Shown: positions 8,943 through 16,917, numbered from the stretch's first letter. The stretch: 64,000 nucleotides of DNA from Chitinophagales bacterium (GCA_017303415.1 JAFLBJ010000001.1:3038001-3102000), one strand, 5' to 3'. The notes: a model not told the origin generated them from the sequence alone. Made by a program: numbers and translations.

Positions 8943-9056
8943 TGAGACGTGAGAGGTGAGACGTGAAACGTGAGAAGGAACATACTTACGTCTCACGCCT
9001 CACCTCTCACGATTCACGTCTCACGCCTCACGCCTCACGTCTCACCTCTCACGCCC
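8942..9056. repeat. Heptamer inverted repeat (GTGAGAC family) between convergent genes
   Basis: Left arm 8942-8975 of GTGAGAC/GTGAGAG words, right arm about 8989-9055 of CTCACGTCTCACG words, with a short centre AAGGAACATACTTA. The element fills the entire gap between two stop codons, that of the fucosidase (8940-8942) and that of the DUF5684 gene (9059-9057). The position suggests a shared 3'-end hairpin. Confidence 0.85.
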
Positions 9057-9491
9057 TTAATGGTTCTCAAAATCAAACTTATGCTGCTCCCGGTAGGCCT
9101 GAAAAGCGACCGGATCGCCATAGGGTCCCTGGTATTTGGCGGAGCCAAAACCGAGGATCGGCCAGAATACGATACCTAATAACAGAAGGCCAACAGTAAA
9201 GCCTTCATCTTTCCCAAAACTCTTCGACATCATATTGATCAGCCAGATCGCGAAGACGATGTTGATAAACGGGATCAGGCAGAACAAGGTCCATACACCT
9301 GGCTTACCCGTAATTTTTGTCATAATGTAAATGTTGTAGATGGGAATGATAGCGGCCCATCCCGGCTGACCGGCTTTTACAAATACTTTCCATTGCGCCG
9401 CAATAAGAAAGACCATAAGCGCCAGCCAAAAAATGATGAGTCCGGTTGGAAATTGGTAACTGCTGTACCCGTAATCATTGTATTCATTCAT
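9057..9491 (-). CDS. DUF5684 family membrane protein
   Basis: A 144-residue integral membrane protein with four hydrophobic helices. It carries the DUF5684 hallmark KVFVKAGQPGWAAIIPIYN followed by WTLFCLIPFINIVFAIWLIN. The N-terminus is Tyr/Ser-rich (MNEYNDYGYSSYQF) and the C-terminus (GSAKYQGPYGDP) is typical for the family, in which a signal-peptidase-like region may follow in longer members; none is present here. Function is not known. The 5' side faces the phoH promoter region, divergently oriented. Confidence 0.85.
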   Translation of the reverse strand: MNEYNDYGYSSYQFPTGLIIFWLALMVFLIAAQWKVFVKAGQPGWAAIIPIYNIYIMTKITGKPGVWTLFCLIPFINIVFAIWLINMMSKSFGKDEGFTVGLLLLGIVFWPILGFGSAKYQGPYGDPVAFQAYREQHKFDFENH

Positions 9492-9562
9492 AGTCGTTGG
9501 TTTGAATCAGAAATGTAGGAAAAAAAAGAATGAGAAGAAAATATTAATATTTTAATAATTCT

Positions 9563-9589
9563 ATTCACAACTGTGAATAATTAACTTTA
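9563..9589 (+). promoter_or_regulatory. Palindromic operator-like site and -7 element of phoH
   Basis: A perfect palindrome with arms ATTCACA and TGTGAAT (9563-9578) lies directly upstream of a -7-like TAACTTTA (9582-9589), in an AT-rich stretch. This places it between the expected -33 and -7 regions, a classic repressor position. Its minus-strand half also matches the DnaA-box pattern TTATTCACA (9580-9572). Confidence 0.45.
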
Positions 9590-9656
9590 GGAAGTCCAAG
9601 TTTTTATTGCGTATTTTTAAGTGACAAGTGAATTTGACCATTAAAACTGAAGCGCA

Positions 9657-10622
9657 TTGACAGACACGATCATCAACCTCGAAACCGTAAACCCTATTGA
9701 GTTCTTCGGTGTAAACAACGGCAAGCTAGACATCCTCAAAAAGAAATTTCCCTTACTCAAGATCCTATCGCGGGGTACCCAACTGAAACTGAGCGGACAG
9801 CCAGAGCAGGTGGAGTCTGCCCGGGAGAAGATCGTACTCATCGTGCAGTACCTGGAACGGAACGGGCACATGAGCGAGAACTATTTTGAGCAGATCCTTG
9901 GTGGTGATGATGCCGAGACCGTAGATCATTTTGTTGACCGTAACCCCAATGATGTGTTGGTATTTGGGCCAAATGGTAAAACCGTCAGGGCCCGAACCGC
10001 CAATCAAAAGAAACTCGTTCAACAGGCCGAGAAGAATGATATTGTATTTGCGATCGGTCCTGCCGGTACAGGTAAAACCTATACGGCTGTTGCCCTGGCA
10101 GTACGGGCCCTGAAGAATAAAGTGGTAAAAAAGATCATCCTCACCCGTCCGGCTGTGGAAGCGGGTGAAAGCCTCGGTTTTCTTCCCGGCGATCTCAAGG
10201 AAAAGATCGATCCTTACCTGCGGCCATTATATGATGCACTGGATGATATGATTCCGGCTGATAAGCTTGGTTATTATATGACCACCCGCACCATTGAAAT
10301 CGCGCCGCTGGCCTATATGCGTGGCCGTACATTGGATAATGCCTTTATTATTCTGGATGAGGCCCAGAATGCCACCGATCTGCAGTTAAAAATGTTTCTT
10401 ACCCGTATCGGTGCCAATGCCAAGGCCATCATTACCGGGGATATGACCCAGGTGGACTTGCCACGCAACCAGAAGAGTGGTTTGCAAACCGCAGTACGCA
10501 TTCTCCAAAATATTGATGGAATTGCCCATATTGAGCTGGATGAAGATGATGTGGTACGTCACAGACTGGTGAAACAGATCCTGCGGGCGTATGACAGGGA
10601 GAGAAAGGAGGAAGGACAATAG
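9657..10622 (+). CDS. PhoH-like ATPase
   Basis: A cytoplasmic P-loop ATPase of the PhoH family, linked in bacteria to RNA metabolism and, by neighbourhood, to ybeY; the true role is unsettled. The 321 residues hold an N-terminal KH-like region (1-100) and the PhoH core: FAIGPAGTGKTYTA (Walker A, about 133-146), LTRPAVEAGESLGFLPGD, and FIILDEAQNAT (Walker B) followed by LKMFLTRIG. The frame opens with TTG 9657 (LTDTIINLE); no ATG exists upstream in frame and the family N-terminus aligns from here, so TTG is taken as start. An inverted repeat begins 1 nt after the stop codon. Confidence 0.9.
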   Translation: MTDTIINLETVNPIEFFGVNNGKLDILKKKFPLLKILSRGTQLKLSGQPEQVESAREKIVLIVQYLERNGHMSENYFEQILGGDDAETVDHFVDRNPNDVLVFGPNGKTVRARTANQKKLVQQAEKNDIVFAIGPAGTGKTYTAVALAVRALKNKVVKKIILTRPAVEAGESLGFLPGDLKEKIDPYLRPLYDALDDMIPADKLGYYMTTRTIEIAPLAYMRGRTLDNAFIILDEAQNATDLQLKMFLTRIGANAKAIITGDMTQVDLPRNQKSGLQTAVRILQNIDGIAHIELDEDDVVRHRLVKQILRAYDRERKEEGQ

Positions 10623-10623
10623 C

Positions 10624-10695
10624 TATTTTCTCACGGAATGCACAGAAGGCACGGAAATTCAGTTTCTGTGCCTTTTGTGTTTTCTGTGAGAAAAT
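10624..10695. repeat. Inverted repeat with about 34-bp arms after phoH
   Basis: The left arm starts TATTTTCTCACGGAATGCAC and the right arm ends TTTTCTGTGAGAAAATA, so the arms are almost complete reverse complements around a 3-4 nt loop. It begins right after the phoH stop (10620-10622) and ends 21 nt before the next gene. Words such as CACAGAAGG and CACGGAAAT put it in the same superfamily as the other word repeats. Confidence 0.85.
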
Positions 10696-10716
10696 ATTCA
10701 TTCGTAAATTGCCGAT

Positions 10717-11178
10717 ATGAAAAGACTTCTCCCATTCCTGCTGGTATTGGCAGCGTCCTGTAATAATGAGGACAAAAAAGCCAGTACAGATACCCCCGAA
10801 GACGACCTCGATGCCGCACGCACCTTTATTCGTGCCAACCTGGATGGACGGATCGAAGATGCCCGCAAACTTCTGCTGGAGGATTCGGTCAACCTCCAAT
10901 ACTTCAATGTATTTGAAAGGAACTATGAGAAAATGGATCCGGAATCCAAGCGGATGTACCGGGAGTCTTCCATCAATATCCACAAACACCGGATGGAAAA
11001 TGATTCTACCGGTATTCTCATATTCTCCAATTCATACCGAAATGACCACGACACCCTGCGAATTCAACGGATTGCCGGGGCCTGGAAAGTGGACCTGAAA
11101 TACCTATTTGAACATCCGGCCGATACGGTCAAACCAACGGTTCCCGTTACGCCCTCATCTGATACCACACTGAAATGA
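10717..11178 (+). CDS. Small lipoprotein, DUF4878-like
   Basis: A 153-residue predicted lipoprotein: signal MKRLLPFLLVLAASC with Cys15, acidic linker, then a compact alpha/beta domain (about 30-135) containing AARTFIRANLDGRIEDARK and LRIQRIAGAWKVDLKY. That layout resembles the cone-shaped SnoaL/DUF4878 folds of envelope lipoproteins. The C-terminus is a Pro/Thr tail. No function is known. Its stop codon overlaps the crcB start (ATGA), so the two are probably translated together, although a functional link to fluoride is not established. Confidence 0.75.
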   Translation: MKRLLPFLLVLAASCNNEDKKASTDTPEDDLDAARTFIRANLDGRIEDARKLLLEDSVNLQYFNVFERNYEKMDPESKRMYRESSINIHKHRMENDSTGILIFSNSYRNDHDTLRIQRIAGAWKVDLKYLFEHPADTVKPTVPVTPSSDTTLK

Positions 11179-11546
11179 TCAGGAATATGCTTTGGGTTGC
11201 ATCCGGCGGAGCGTTGGGGAGCGTGCTCCGGTACCTGCTTAGCCGGTGGATACAATTGTCACAACCCGGGCCATTCCCCCTCGGAACCCTTGCCGTCAAC
11301 CTGACGGGCAGTCTCCTGATCGGAATATTATTTGGCTATCTGACAAAGACGGAAACCGGATCGGAGGATTTGCGCTTACTGATGATGACGGGCTTTTGCG
11401 GGGGCTTTACAACCTTCTCGGCACTTACGCTGGAAAGCCTTCACCTGATCAGGGATAACAGAACAGGACTATTCTTTTTGTATATTTCAGTCAGCCTGCT
11501 GCTGGGTATTGCTGCTACCTATGCAGGATGGCGAATAATCAAATAA
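11175..11546 (+). CDS. crcB: Fluoride channel FluC/CrcB
   Basis: A dual-topology inner-membrane fluoride channel that protects against cytoplasmic fluoride; functions as a dimer. The 123-residue protein has four helices and the family signatures GGALGSVLRYLLSRW, GTLAVNLTGSLLIG (Asn lining the pore) and GFCGGFTTFSALTLE (Phe pair and Thr/Ser track). Only one copy is present, consistent with a homodimer. It overlaps the preceding lipoprotein gene by 4 nt and precedes ppa by 4 nt. No fluoride riboswitch-like leader was recognised. Confidence 0.95.
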   Translation: MIRNMLWVASGGALGSVLRYLLSRWIQLSQPGPFPLGTLAVNLTGSLLIGILFGYLTKTETGSEDLRLLMMTGFCGGFTTFSALTLESLHLIRDNRTGLFFLYISVSLLLGIAATYAGWRIIK

Positions 11547-11550
11547 ACAC

Positions 11551-12093
11551 ATGATCACCGTAAACCACCCCTGGCATGGCGTCCATTTTGGAGATGGAGC
11601 CCCCCGTATCGTGAATGCGATCATCGAGATCCCTGAAGGTTCACGTACCAAGTACGAGATCGACAAAGGAACCGGTCTGCTCAAACTGGACCGTGTCATC
11701 TATTCTTCCTTTCATTACCCGGTGAATTATGGGTTTATCCCTCAAACACTTGGTCAGGATAATGACCCGCTCGACATACTCGTCATCTGCTCCCAGGCGA
11801 TCCAACCGCTTTGTCTGGTTGAAGCGGCCGTGATCGGTAATATGCAGATGATCGACACGGGGAAAAAAGATGACAAGATCATCGCGGTAGCCCTCAATGA
11901 TCCTTCGGTGAATCACTATAAGAACATCGAGGAACTCCCACAGCATTTTCTGGTGGAACTCAAAAATTATTTCGAACAATACAAGGTGTTGGAAAATAAA
12001 AAAGTAGAGATCGATAATTTTCAGGATAAAGCCGAAGCCTTAAAGATCATCCAGGAGGCGATCGAATTTTACAAGCAGAATTACCGAAAATGA
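11551..12093 (+). CDS. ppa: Inorganic pyrophosphatase, family I
   Basis: Hydrolyses pyrophosphate to two phosphates in the cytoplasm, pulling biosynthetic reactions forward; Mg-dependent. At 180 residues it has the normal bacterial length and motifs: KYEIDKGTGLLKLDRV, YPVNYGFIPQTLGQDNDPLDILV with the metal-binding Asp cluster, and MIDTGKKDDKIIAV. The start ATG lies 4 nt after crcB and the stop overlaps the next gene (ATGA). This places ppa in a tightly packed run of four genes (10717-12518). Confidence 0.96.
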   Translation: MITVNHPWHGVHFGDGAPRIVNAIIEIPEGSRTKYEIDKGTGLLKLDRVIYSSFHYPVNYGFIPQTLGQDNDPLDILVICSQAIQPLCLVEAAVIGNMQMIDTGKKDDKIIAVALNDPSVNHYKNIEELPQHFLVELKNYFEQYKVLENKKVEIDNFQDKAEALKIIQEAIEFYKQNYRK

Positions 12094-12518
12094 AAAAAAC
12101 TATGTCCACGGAAATGATTCTTCTGGTGCTCGTGCTGGGCCTCGTAGCCGGCATCGCGAGCGGCTTGGTCGGCATTGGTGGCGGTATCGTACTGGTTCCG
12201 GCGCTGGTCTATTTTTTAAATTATACCCAACATCAGGCTCAAGGAACCTCATTAGGTGTACTCACCTTCCCGGTGGTGATATTGGGTTTTCTGTATTACT
12301 ATCAGGAATGTAAAAAGAACGGTGTGCCGATTGATTTCCGGGTGATCGGGTTGTTGGCTGCCGGTTTTGTGATCGGTGGGCTGATTGGAAGCAAGATCGC
12401 TCTGCGAATCGATACAGTTATGTTAAAAAAAGTGTTTGCCGTAGTGCTGCTCTACTCGGCTTTTAAGTTGTTGGGCTGGGATCAATGGTTATTCCGGTCA
12501 GTAAAACAACTGTTTTAA
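12090..12518 (+). CDS. Half-size TauE/SafE (TSUP) membrane transporter
   Basis: A 142-residue membrane protein with four predicted helices. It carries the TSUP signature GIASGLVGIGGGIVLVPAL near residue 20 and a second GGLIGSKIALRI near 100-110. Full-length members have about 250 residues and two such halves; this carries one, so it probably works as a dimer. The family moves sulfite, sulfonates or other organic anions, and the substrate cannot be predicted here. It overlaps ppa by 4 nt. A word-repeat hairpin follows 35 nt after the stop. Confidence 0.85.
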   Translation: MKKTMSTEMILLVLVLGLVAGIASGLVGIGGGIVLVPALVYFLNYTQHQAQGTSLGVLTFPVVILGFLYYYQECKKNGVPIDFRVIGLLAAGFVIGGLIGSKIALRIDTVMLKKVFAVVLLYSAFKLLGWDQWLFRSVKQLF

Positions 12519-12553
12519 TATGGAATTTCACAAACGCTGCGTCTAAATTATAG

Positions 12554-12655
12554 CCTTCGTGCTCATTGTGCCTCCTTCGTGTCCTTTGTGTCCTCCTACG
12601 CAGAACGATCGTAGAGGAAACAAAGGACACGAAGGGGACACGAAGGACACGAAGG
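12554..12655. repeat. 9-nt inverted repeat (CTTCGTGTC family) before a sigma-factor gene
   Basis: The left arm ends CTTTGTGTCCTCCTACG and the right arm starts CGTAGAGGAAACAAAGGACA, continuing with CGAAGG words; the loop is CAGAACGAT. The loop-proximal core GTCCTCCTACGC recurs in the element at 36401-36508, showing common ancestry. The element stays open in frame with the sigma-factor gene. Confidence 0.85.
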
Positions 12656-12669
12656 GAAAATGCGAGGAA

Positions 12670-13233
12670 TTGAAGCCCCACACCTACGACCATATACCCG
12701 ATTCGGAACTGCTCATGCGATTTTCCACCAGCCAGGACAATAAATGGCTGGGCGTATTATTGGAGCGGTACACCCTTCTTCTTTTCGGGGTATGCATGAA
12801 ATACTTAAAAAATGAAGAGGAGGCCCGCGATAGTGTACAGCAGGTTTTTCTGAAAGCCATAACTGAATTGCAGAAATACAAGGTGGAGTATTTCAAAAGC
12901 TGGATCTATATGGTGGCCAAAAACCACTGTTTGATGAAACTGCGTGACAGGCAGGGAAAGATACCTACTGAACTGGAAGATAACCATCCCGCGGAGGAAA
13001 CGGACAGGAATCTGCTTGTAGAGACCGATAAGAACCTTGAACGGATGGCCGAGGCGCTTGAGGAGCTGAACAAAGAGCAAAAACAATGTATAACTTTGTT
13101 TTACCTCGAAAAAAAATCCTACCAGCAGGTAGCCGGTGAAACTGGTTTTTCCCTGATGCAGGTAAAGAGTTATATTCAAAATGGCAAAAGGAACCTGAAA
13201 ATAATCATGGAGAGAAAAGCCACGGATCGATAA
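12670..13233 (+). CDS. RNA polymerase sigma-70 family (ECF-type) factor
   Basis: A 187-residue transcription factor with region 2 (about 15-85: LLERYTLLLFGVCMKYLKNEEEARDSVQQVF, then FKSWIYMVAKNHC) and region 4 (about 125-180: EQKQCITLFYLEKKSYQQVAGETG, then VKSYIQNGKRNLK). The start is uncertain. TTG 12670 gives an N-terminus of the length usual for this family, but the frame stays open through the upstream repeat to GTG 12559, so a longer form is possible. The next gene, 9 nt downstream, encodes a single-pass membrane protein that is the likely anti-sigma partner. Regulon unknown. Confidence 0.88.
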   Translation: MKPHTYDHIPDSELLMRFSTSQDNKWLGVLLERYTLLLFGVCMKYLKNEEEARDSVQQVFLKAITELQKYKVEYFKSWIYMVAKNHCLMKLRDRQGKIPTELEDNHPAEETDRNLLVETDKNLERMAEALEELNKEQKQCITLFYLEKKSYQQVAGETGFSLMQVKSYIQNGKRNLKIIMERKATDR

Positions 13234-13242
13234 GAAAGTAAG

Positions 13243-13605
13243 ATGTCGCAAGACCTGAAAAACATATTATCCAAATTCTCCTCGGAGGTCGATCAGCAAA
13301 CCCTGCTGAAATACCTGGAGGGAAAGCTGTCGGAACAACAGAAGCATGAGGTAGAAAAACAGATGCTAGACAGTGAATTTGAGCAGGACGCCCTGGAAGG
13401 CCTTGAACAGGTTCGGCAAAAAGAAAAACTGGCTTCCCTGGTAGAACAAATGAACCGTGACCTTAAAAAGAAAGTGGCGAAGAAAAAAAGGTTGCGGGAT
13501 AAATGGCGGTATAAAGACCAGCCCTGGATCTATGTGGCCGTTTTGATCGTGCTAATTCTGGCCATTATCAGTTATGTCATTCTGCGCTTAATGATGAAAT
13601 CCTAG
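13243..13605 (+). CDS. Single-pass membrane protein, putative anti-sigma partner
   Basis: A 120-residue protein. An N-terminal helical domain (1-60) contains DQQTLLKYLEGKLSEQQKHE, reminiscent of anti-sigma N-domains that begin with a leucine- and glutamate-rich helix, but without a zinc-binding His/Cys set. A coiled basic segment follows (60-95, KKKVAKKKRL), then one transmembrane helix (about 96-116, WIYVAVLIVLILAIISYVIL). Its position 9 nt after a sigma gene supports an anti-sigma role by inference. The stop overlaps the end of the convergent YdeI-like gene by 4 nt. Confidence 0.75.
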   Translation: MSQDLKNILSKFSSEVDQQTLLKYLEGKLSEQQKHEVEKQMLDSEFEQDALEGLEQVRQKEKLASLVEQMNRDLKKKVAKKKRLRDKWRYKDQPWIYVAVLIVLILAIISYVILRLMMKS

Positions 13606-14123
13606 AGCAGGGACTGACGGTTGGCTTTATCTTCCCGTATCATTTCCCCATATCCCATATTTCGTGACAGGGCATTTACTGCCAAAGCAATCCTTTTTGT
13701 TTTGGTTGCCTCCGTTTTAGCGGACTCGATCCACTGACTAAAATATTTCTGGTGTCCTTTGGGCAGGGTTTGAAAATAGCGCAGCGCCGATGGTTCATCT
13801 TCCAAACAGGACATGAAATCGGATGATAAAGGCATTTCGCGGTCATCACAGGTTAGTTCCACCTTAACCATTGCACCGTGTTTTTTCCCTATTCCTTTCC
13901 GCATGGTGGCATTCACGGCCATGATGAACGAACCACCCCCCATGGGTATCAAAGCCACCTGCTCGATCTTATATGTATCCAGTTTTCCTTTTACCCGAAA
14001 GGATTGCTTTTGTCCCGGTTTTAGCTTTTCCGCCAGGTCTGCAGGTACTTCAATATAGGTCCAACCCGTCTTCTCCCCTTTTGTGTTGAACTTTTGCAGG
14101 GCTGTATTAAAAGATATCTTCAT
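13602..14123 (-). CDS. YdeI/OmpD-associated family protein with DUF1905 domain
   Basis: A 173-residue cytoplasmic protein of two modules. A DUF1905 beta-barrel domain spans about 1-95 (WTYIEVPADLAEKL, FIMAVNATMRKGIGKKHGAM). A YdeI-type helical tail spans about 105-160 (ALRYFQTLPKGHQKYFSQWI, then SAKTEATKTKRI). Family members are found next to stress genes, but biochemical function is not established. It ends convergent with the anti-sigma-like gene, overlapping by 4 nt; its 5' end faces the RRM gene's promoter. Confidence 0.88.
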   Translation of the reverse strand: MKISFNTALQKFNTKGEKTGWTYIEVPADLAEKLKPGQKQSFRVKGKLDTYKIEQVALIPMGGGSFIMAVNATMRKGIGKKHGAMVKVELTCDDREMPLSSDFMSCLEDEPSALRYFQTLPKGHQKYFSQWIESAKTEATKTKRIALAVNALSRNMGYGEMIREDKANRQSLL

Positions 14124-14173
14124 TGAATTAAAAAATAGTTCCTTAAATTAATGAATCCCTCACTAAAATGGCG

Positions 14174-14304
14174 TATCTTCGCGGCGTCAATTTGAGTTTT
14201 ACCGCTTCGATAATGGAAAGTCTTAATTTCTACGCATCACTGCTAATAGTTAGTCTTCTTTACAGGCCGGTCCCTCAAGCATTTTTTAAACACAATTTTT
14301 GTAA
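14174..14304 (+). promoter_or_regulatory. Promoter and long leader of the RRM gene
   Basis: A -7-like TATCTTCG at 14174-14181 implies a start near 14187 and an untranslated leader of about 118 nt before the ATG. Long leaders are common for cold-shock RNA-binding genes; no recognised riboswitch fold was identified. Confidence 0.4.
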
Positions 14305-14604
14305 ATGAACATTTACGTTTCAAATTTAAGCTTCAACGTAACAGATGAAGACTTAAGATCCTATTTTGAGGAGTATGGCGAAGTATCTTCTGCCAAAGTA
14401 ATCACCGACAAATTCACTCAGCGCAGCCGCGGATTTGGTTTCGTGGAAATGGGTGATGATGAAGCCGCCCGCAAAGCAATCGCCGAGCTGGATGGAGCCA
14501 CTGCTGATGGCCGTGCCATCAAAGTGACCGAGGCTAAGCCCCGGGAAGAAAGACCCGCTGGTGGACAGCGCCGTTCTTTTGCCGGTCAAAATAACCGTTG
14601 GTAA
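14305..14604 (+). CDS. RRM-type RNA-binding protein
   Basis: A 99-residue cytoplasmic single-stranded-RNA-binding protein consisting of one RRM (1-80) and a short Gly/Arg/Gln-rich tail. RNP2 is IYVSNLSF (residues 2-9) and RNP1 is RGFGFVEM (about 43-50). Bacterial RRM proteins of this size occur in Bacteroidota and cyanobacteria and are often cold- or stress-induced; in Bacteroides some act as global RNA-binding regulators. It is monocistronic, with its own promoter, a leader of about 118 nt and a strong terminator at 14625-14654. Confidence 0.95.
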   Translation: MNIYVSNLSFNVTDEDLRSYFEEYGEVSSAKVITDKFTQRSRGFGFVEMGDDEAARKAIAELDGATADGRAIKVTEAKPREERPAGGQRRSFAGQNNRW

Positions 14605-14624
14605 TCTTACCATCGAACGCACAA

Positions 14625-14654
14625 AAAAAGTCGGAACAATTGTTCCGACTTTTT
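14625..14654. terminator. Bidirectional intrinsic terminator
   Basis: A perfect 30-nt palindrome with arms AAAAAGTCGGAACAA and TTGTTCCGACTTTTT, 20 nt after the RRM stop codon and 19 nt from the stop of the convergent DsbA-like gene. It has T-runs on both strands, so it serves both genes. Confidence 0.9.
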
Positions 14655-14673
14655 CATTTTAAACCGATCCCGG

Positions 14674-15243
14674 TTACGCTCTCGCGCGGGACGGTGCTTT
14701 ACGCTTTGATTTTTTAATCGCTGCCTCAATCTCTTTGCTCAGGTTGGCAAAAGTGGGTTTACCTTTTAAAGGCGCCCCATTGATGAAAAAAGCAGGTACT
14801 TCCTTCACTCCTAAACCGATGCCTTCTTTCAGGTCATCCTGTACCTGCCAGCCAAACTTACCGTTTACCAGGTGGTCCAGGAATTTTTTATCGGTCACAC
14901 CCGCTTCGCGGGAGTGGAGTTTCAAACTGGTGGTACCAAGGCTCCGCCTGTTCTGGAACAATACATTATGCATTTCCCAAAACTTGCCTTCCTGGGCCGC
15001 GGCGATCGCCGCTTCACCAGCCTTCATGCTTCGTTGATGGATCATGGTTTGAGGGAAATGACGAAAATTGAATCGGATCTTCCCTTCATATTCTTCCAGT
15101 AGCTGTTTCACGATCTCATTCGCTTTCGCACAAGCCTCACTCTCATACTCACCAAATTCCATTAATGTCACCGGGGCTTCCGGGTTTCCAACAAAAACAT
15201 CTCGAGGTTCAATGATTATTTCTTCTTCCTTTTTAAATGCCAT
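14674..15243 (-). CDS. DsbA-like thioredoxin-fold protein lacking the CxxC motif
   Basis: A 189-residue protein of the DsbA/Thioredoxin_4 family: VTLMEFGEYESEACAKANEIV near residue 25-45, FRHFPQ, AAIAAAQEGKFWEMHNVLFQN, and the cis-Pro segment KEVPAFFINGAPLKG. Relatives carry CPYC after the first strand; here the site reads ESEAC, so only the second cysteine remains. There is no signal peptide, and a basic tail (KKSKRKAPSRARA) ends the protein. It therefore probably acts in the cytoplasm and cannot perform classical dithiol exchange; a monothiol or chaperone role is possible. An AGGAG lies 6 nt before the ATG. Confidence 0.85.
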   Translation of the reverse strand: MAFKKEEEIIIEPRDVFVGNPEAPVTLMEFGEYESEACAKANEIVKQLLEEYEGKIRFNFRHFPQTMIHQRSMKAGEAAIAAAQEGKFWEMHNVLFQNRRSLGTTSLKLHSREAGVTDKKFLDHLVNGKFGWQVQDDLKEGIGLGVKEVPAFFINGAPLKGKPTFANLSKEIEAAIKKSKRKAPSRARA

Positions 15244-15522
15244 AAAATTCTCCTTTTAAGTATTTCCCTGTTTGGGTAACGGACCTATATAATAACCGCA
15301 TTCCGGGAATATAGTTCTGTCCGATGGGAAGCCCGGAAGGTAGCATATTTTGGCCTACCGGCTTAGGGACGGGGATAAAAAGGGTGTTAAGAAATGAATA
15401 CGTCTAATTATCAAATAGTTAGATATTTATTTATTCATAATACTGAGTATAAAAAACGACAAGGCCCACCTTTTCGCCTGTTTTGGCTTCTTTACCTACC
15501 TTTAGCCAAATACCCTTCCATT

Positions 15523-16917
15523 ATGATACGTTTTGGCGCATTTCTGGCTTTTGCCCTGGTCCTGTTTTTCCCCCTTTCTTTGGTCGCCAATATCCGTCTC
15601 CCTGCCATATTTGGGGATAATATGGTCCTCCAGCAGAACAGCCGGGTACGCATCTGGGGCTGGGGTGACCCGGGGGAAAAGGTATTTATCACTTCAGGCT
15701 GGAGTCCCCATGCCGATTCGGTCGTAGTAAACAGCGATGGTAAATGGGAAATCCGCATTCAGGCACCGCCTGCGGGTGGGCCGTGGAATCTGACATTAAA
15801 AGGCTGGAACACGATACAGTTAAAAAACCTGATGTCCGGCGAAGTCTGGCTTTGCAGTGGCCAATCGAATATGGAATGGAGTACGAGCAACAAGAACAAA
15901 CAGATTCTTGAGGAACTGCCCAATAGTGCCAATGATCAGATCCGGCTTTTCCATATACCACGTACAACCGCAGAAACCCCACAAGATAATTGCGAAGGGG
16001 AATGGATGGTTTGCGGTCCGGAAACATTAAAGGGTTTTAGTGCCGTTGGTTATTTTTTTGGAAAACAATTACAGGAAAAATTGGGTGTACCGGTAGGTCT
16101 GGTCATGTCTGCCTGGGGTGGAACACCCGTGGAGCCCTGGACTCCGGCGGCTGTAATCGAGAATAACCGGGTCATGAAACAATGGGCCGATATGCTTCGC
16201 CCCAATCCCTGGGGTCCTCATCGTCCGGGTGTTTTGTATAATGGCATGATCGCTCCGGTTATCAAATTTGATTTTGCCGGCGTGATCTGGTATCAGGGTG
16301 AAAGTAATACAGGCACCTACCAGGGGTACGCTACCACTTTTACCGGCATGATCGGATCATGGCGTGAGATGGCACAAAAGAACCTGCCGTTTTATTATGT
16401 ACAAATCGCTCCTTATGCATACAGTGGGGTCAACACAGGTGCCTTGTTGCAGGAACAACAGACCCGTACACTTGGATTAGGAAATACAGGTATGGTTGTG
16501 ATCACCGACCTGGTGGATGATGTGAAGAACATTCATCCGGAGAATAAAAAAGATGTTTCTCTGCGGTTGGCCAATCTTGCCCTGGCAAAAACCTACCATT
16601 TACCCATAACCGGATATCAATCGCCAATCTATCAACGCATGGAAATACGGAAAAATGAAGTATCCCTTTATTTTGACCATGCAGAAGAAGGATTGATGAT
16701 CAAAGGAAAAACAGCCACCGAATTCTTTATTGCCGGTGAAGACAAGGTCTTTCAACCTGCCGAAGTAAAGGTGGTAGGGAACAAGGTCATTGTAAAAAAT
16801 AAAAAGATCCCTCAGCCTGTGGCAGTACGCTATGGATTTGGAAATACCTCCATTGGAAATGTCTTTAGTAAGTCGGGGTTACCGGTGACTCCGTTTCGGA
16901 CTGATAATTGGGAGTAG
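15523..16917 (+). CDS. Sialate O-acetylesterase, SGNH hydrolase
   Basis: A secreted carbohydrate esterase of 464 residues that removes O-acetyl groups, classically from sialic acid and in Bacteroidota also from other glycans. Signal peptide MIRFGAFLAFALVLFFPLSL; N-terminal beta domain (about 22-105: LPAIFGDNMVLQQ); block I LCSGQSNMEW with nucleophile Ser near 114; GVIWYQGESN (oxyanion and Asn block); and VDDVKNIHPENK holding the catalytic Asp-His pair. ATG 15523 is used because TACCTTTA, a -7-like element, lies about 20 nt upstream and the frame before it is not protein-like. A heptamer repeat starts right after the stop. Confidence 0.92.
   Translation: MIRFGAFLAFALVLFFPLSLVANIRLPAIFGDNMVLQQNSRVRIWGWGDPGEKVFITSGWSPHADSVVVNSDGKWEIRIQAPPAGGPWNLTLKGWNTIQLKNLMSGEVWLCSGQSNMEWSTSNKNKQILEELPNSANDQIRLFHIPRTTAETPQDNCEGEWMVCGPETLKGFSAVGYFFGKQLQEKLGVPVGLVMSAWGGTPVEPWTPAAVIENNRVMKQWADMLRPNPWGPHRPGVLYNGMIAPVIKFDFAGVIWYQGESNTGTYQGYATTFTGMIGSWREMAQKNLPFYYVQIAPYAYSGVNTGALLQEQQTRTLGLGNTGMVVITDLVDDVKNIHPENKKDVSLRLANLALAKTYHLPITGYQSPIYQRMEIRKNEVSLYFDHAEEGLMIKGKTATEFFIAGEDKVFQPAEVKVVGNKVIVKNKKIPQPVAVRYGFGNTSIGNVFSKSGLPVTPFRTDNWE

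Noticed and set aside
9541-9600. Replication origin (AT-rich DNA with DnaA-box-like sites)
   Set aside because: Only one overlapping pair of boxes, no dnaA or other replication genes nearby, and the site fits a promoter operator better.
11100-11174. Fluoride riboswitch upstream of crcB
   Set aside because: The crcB start overlaps the preceding coding sequence; there is no leader.
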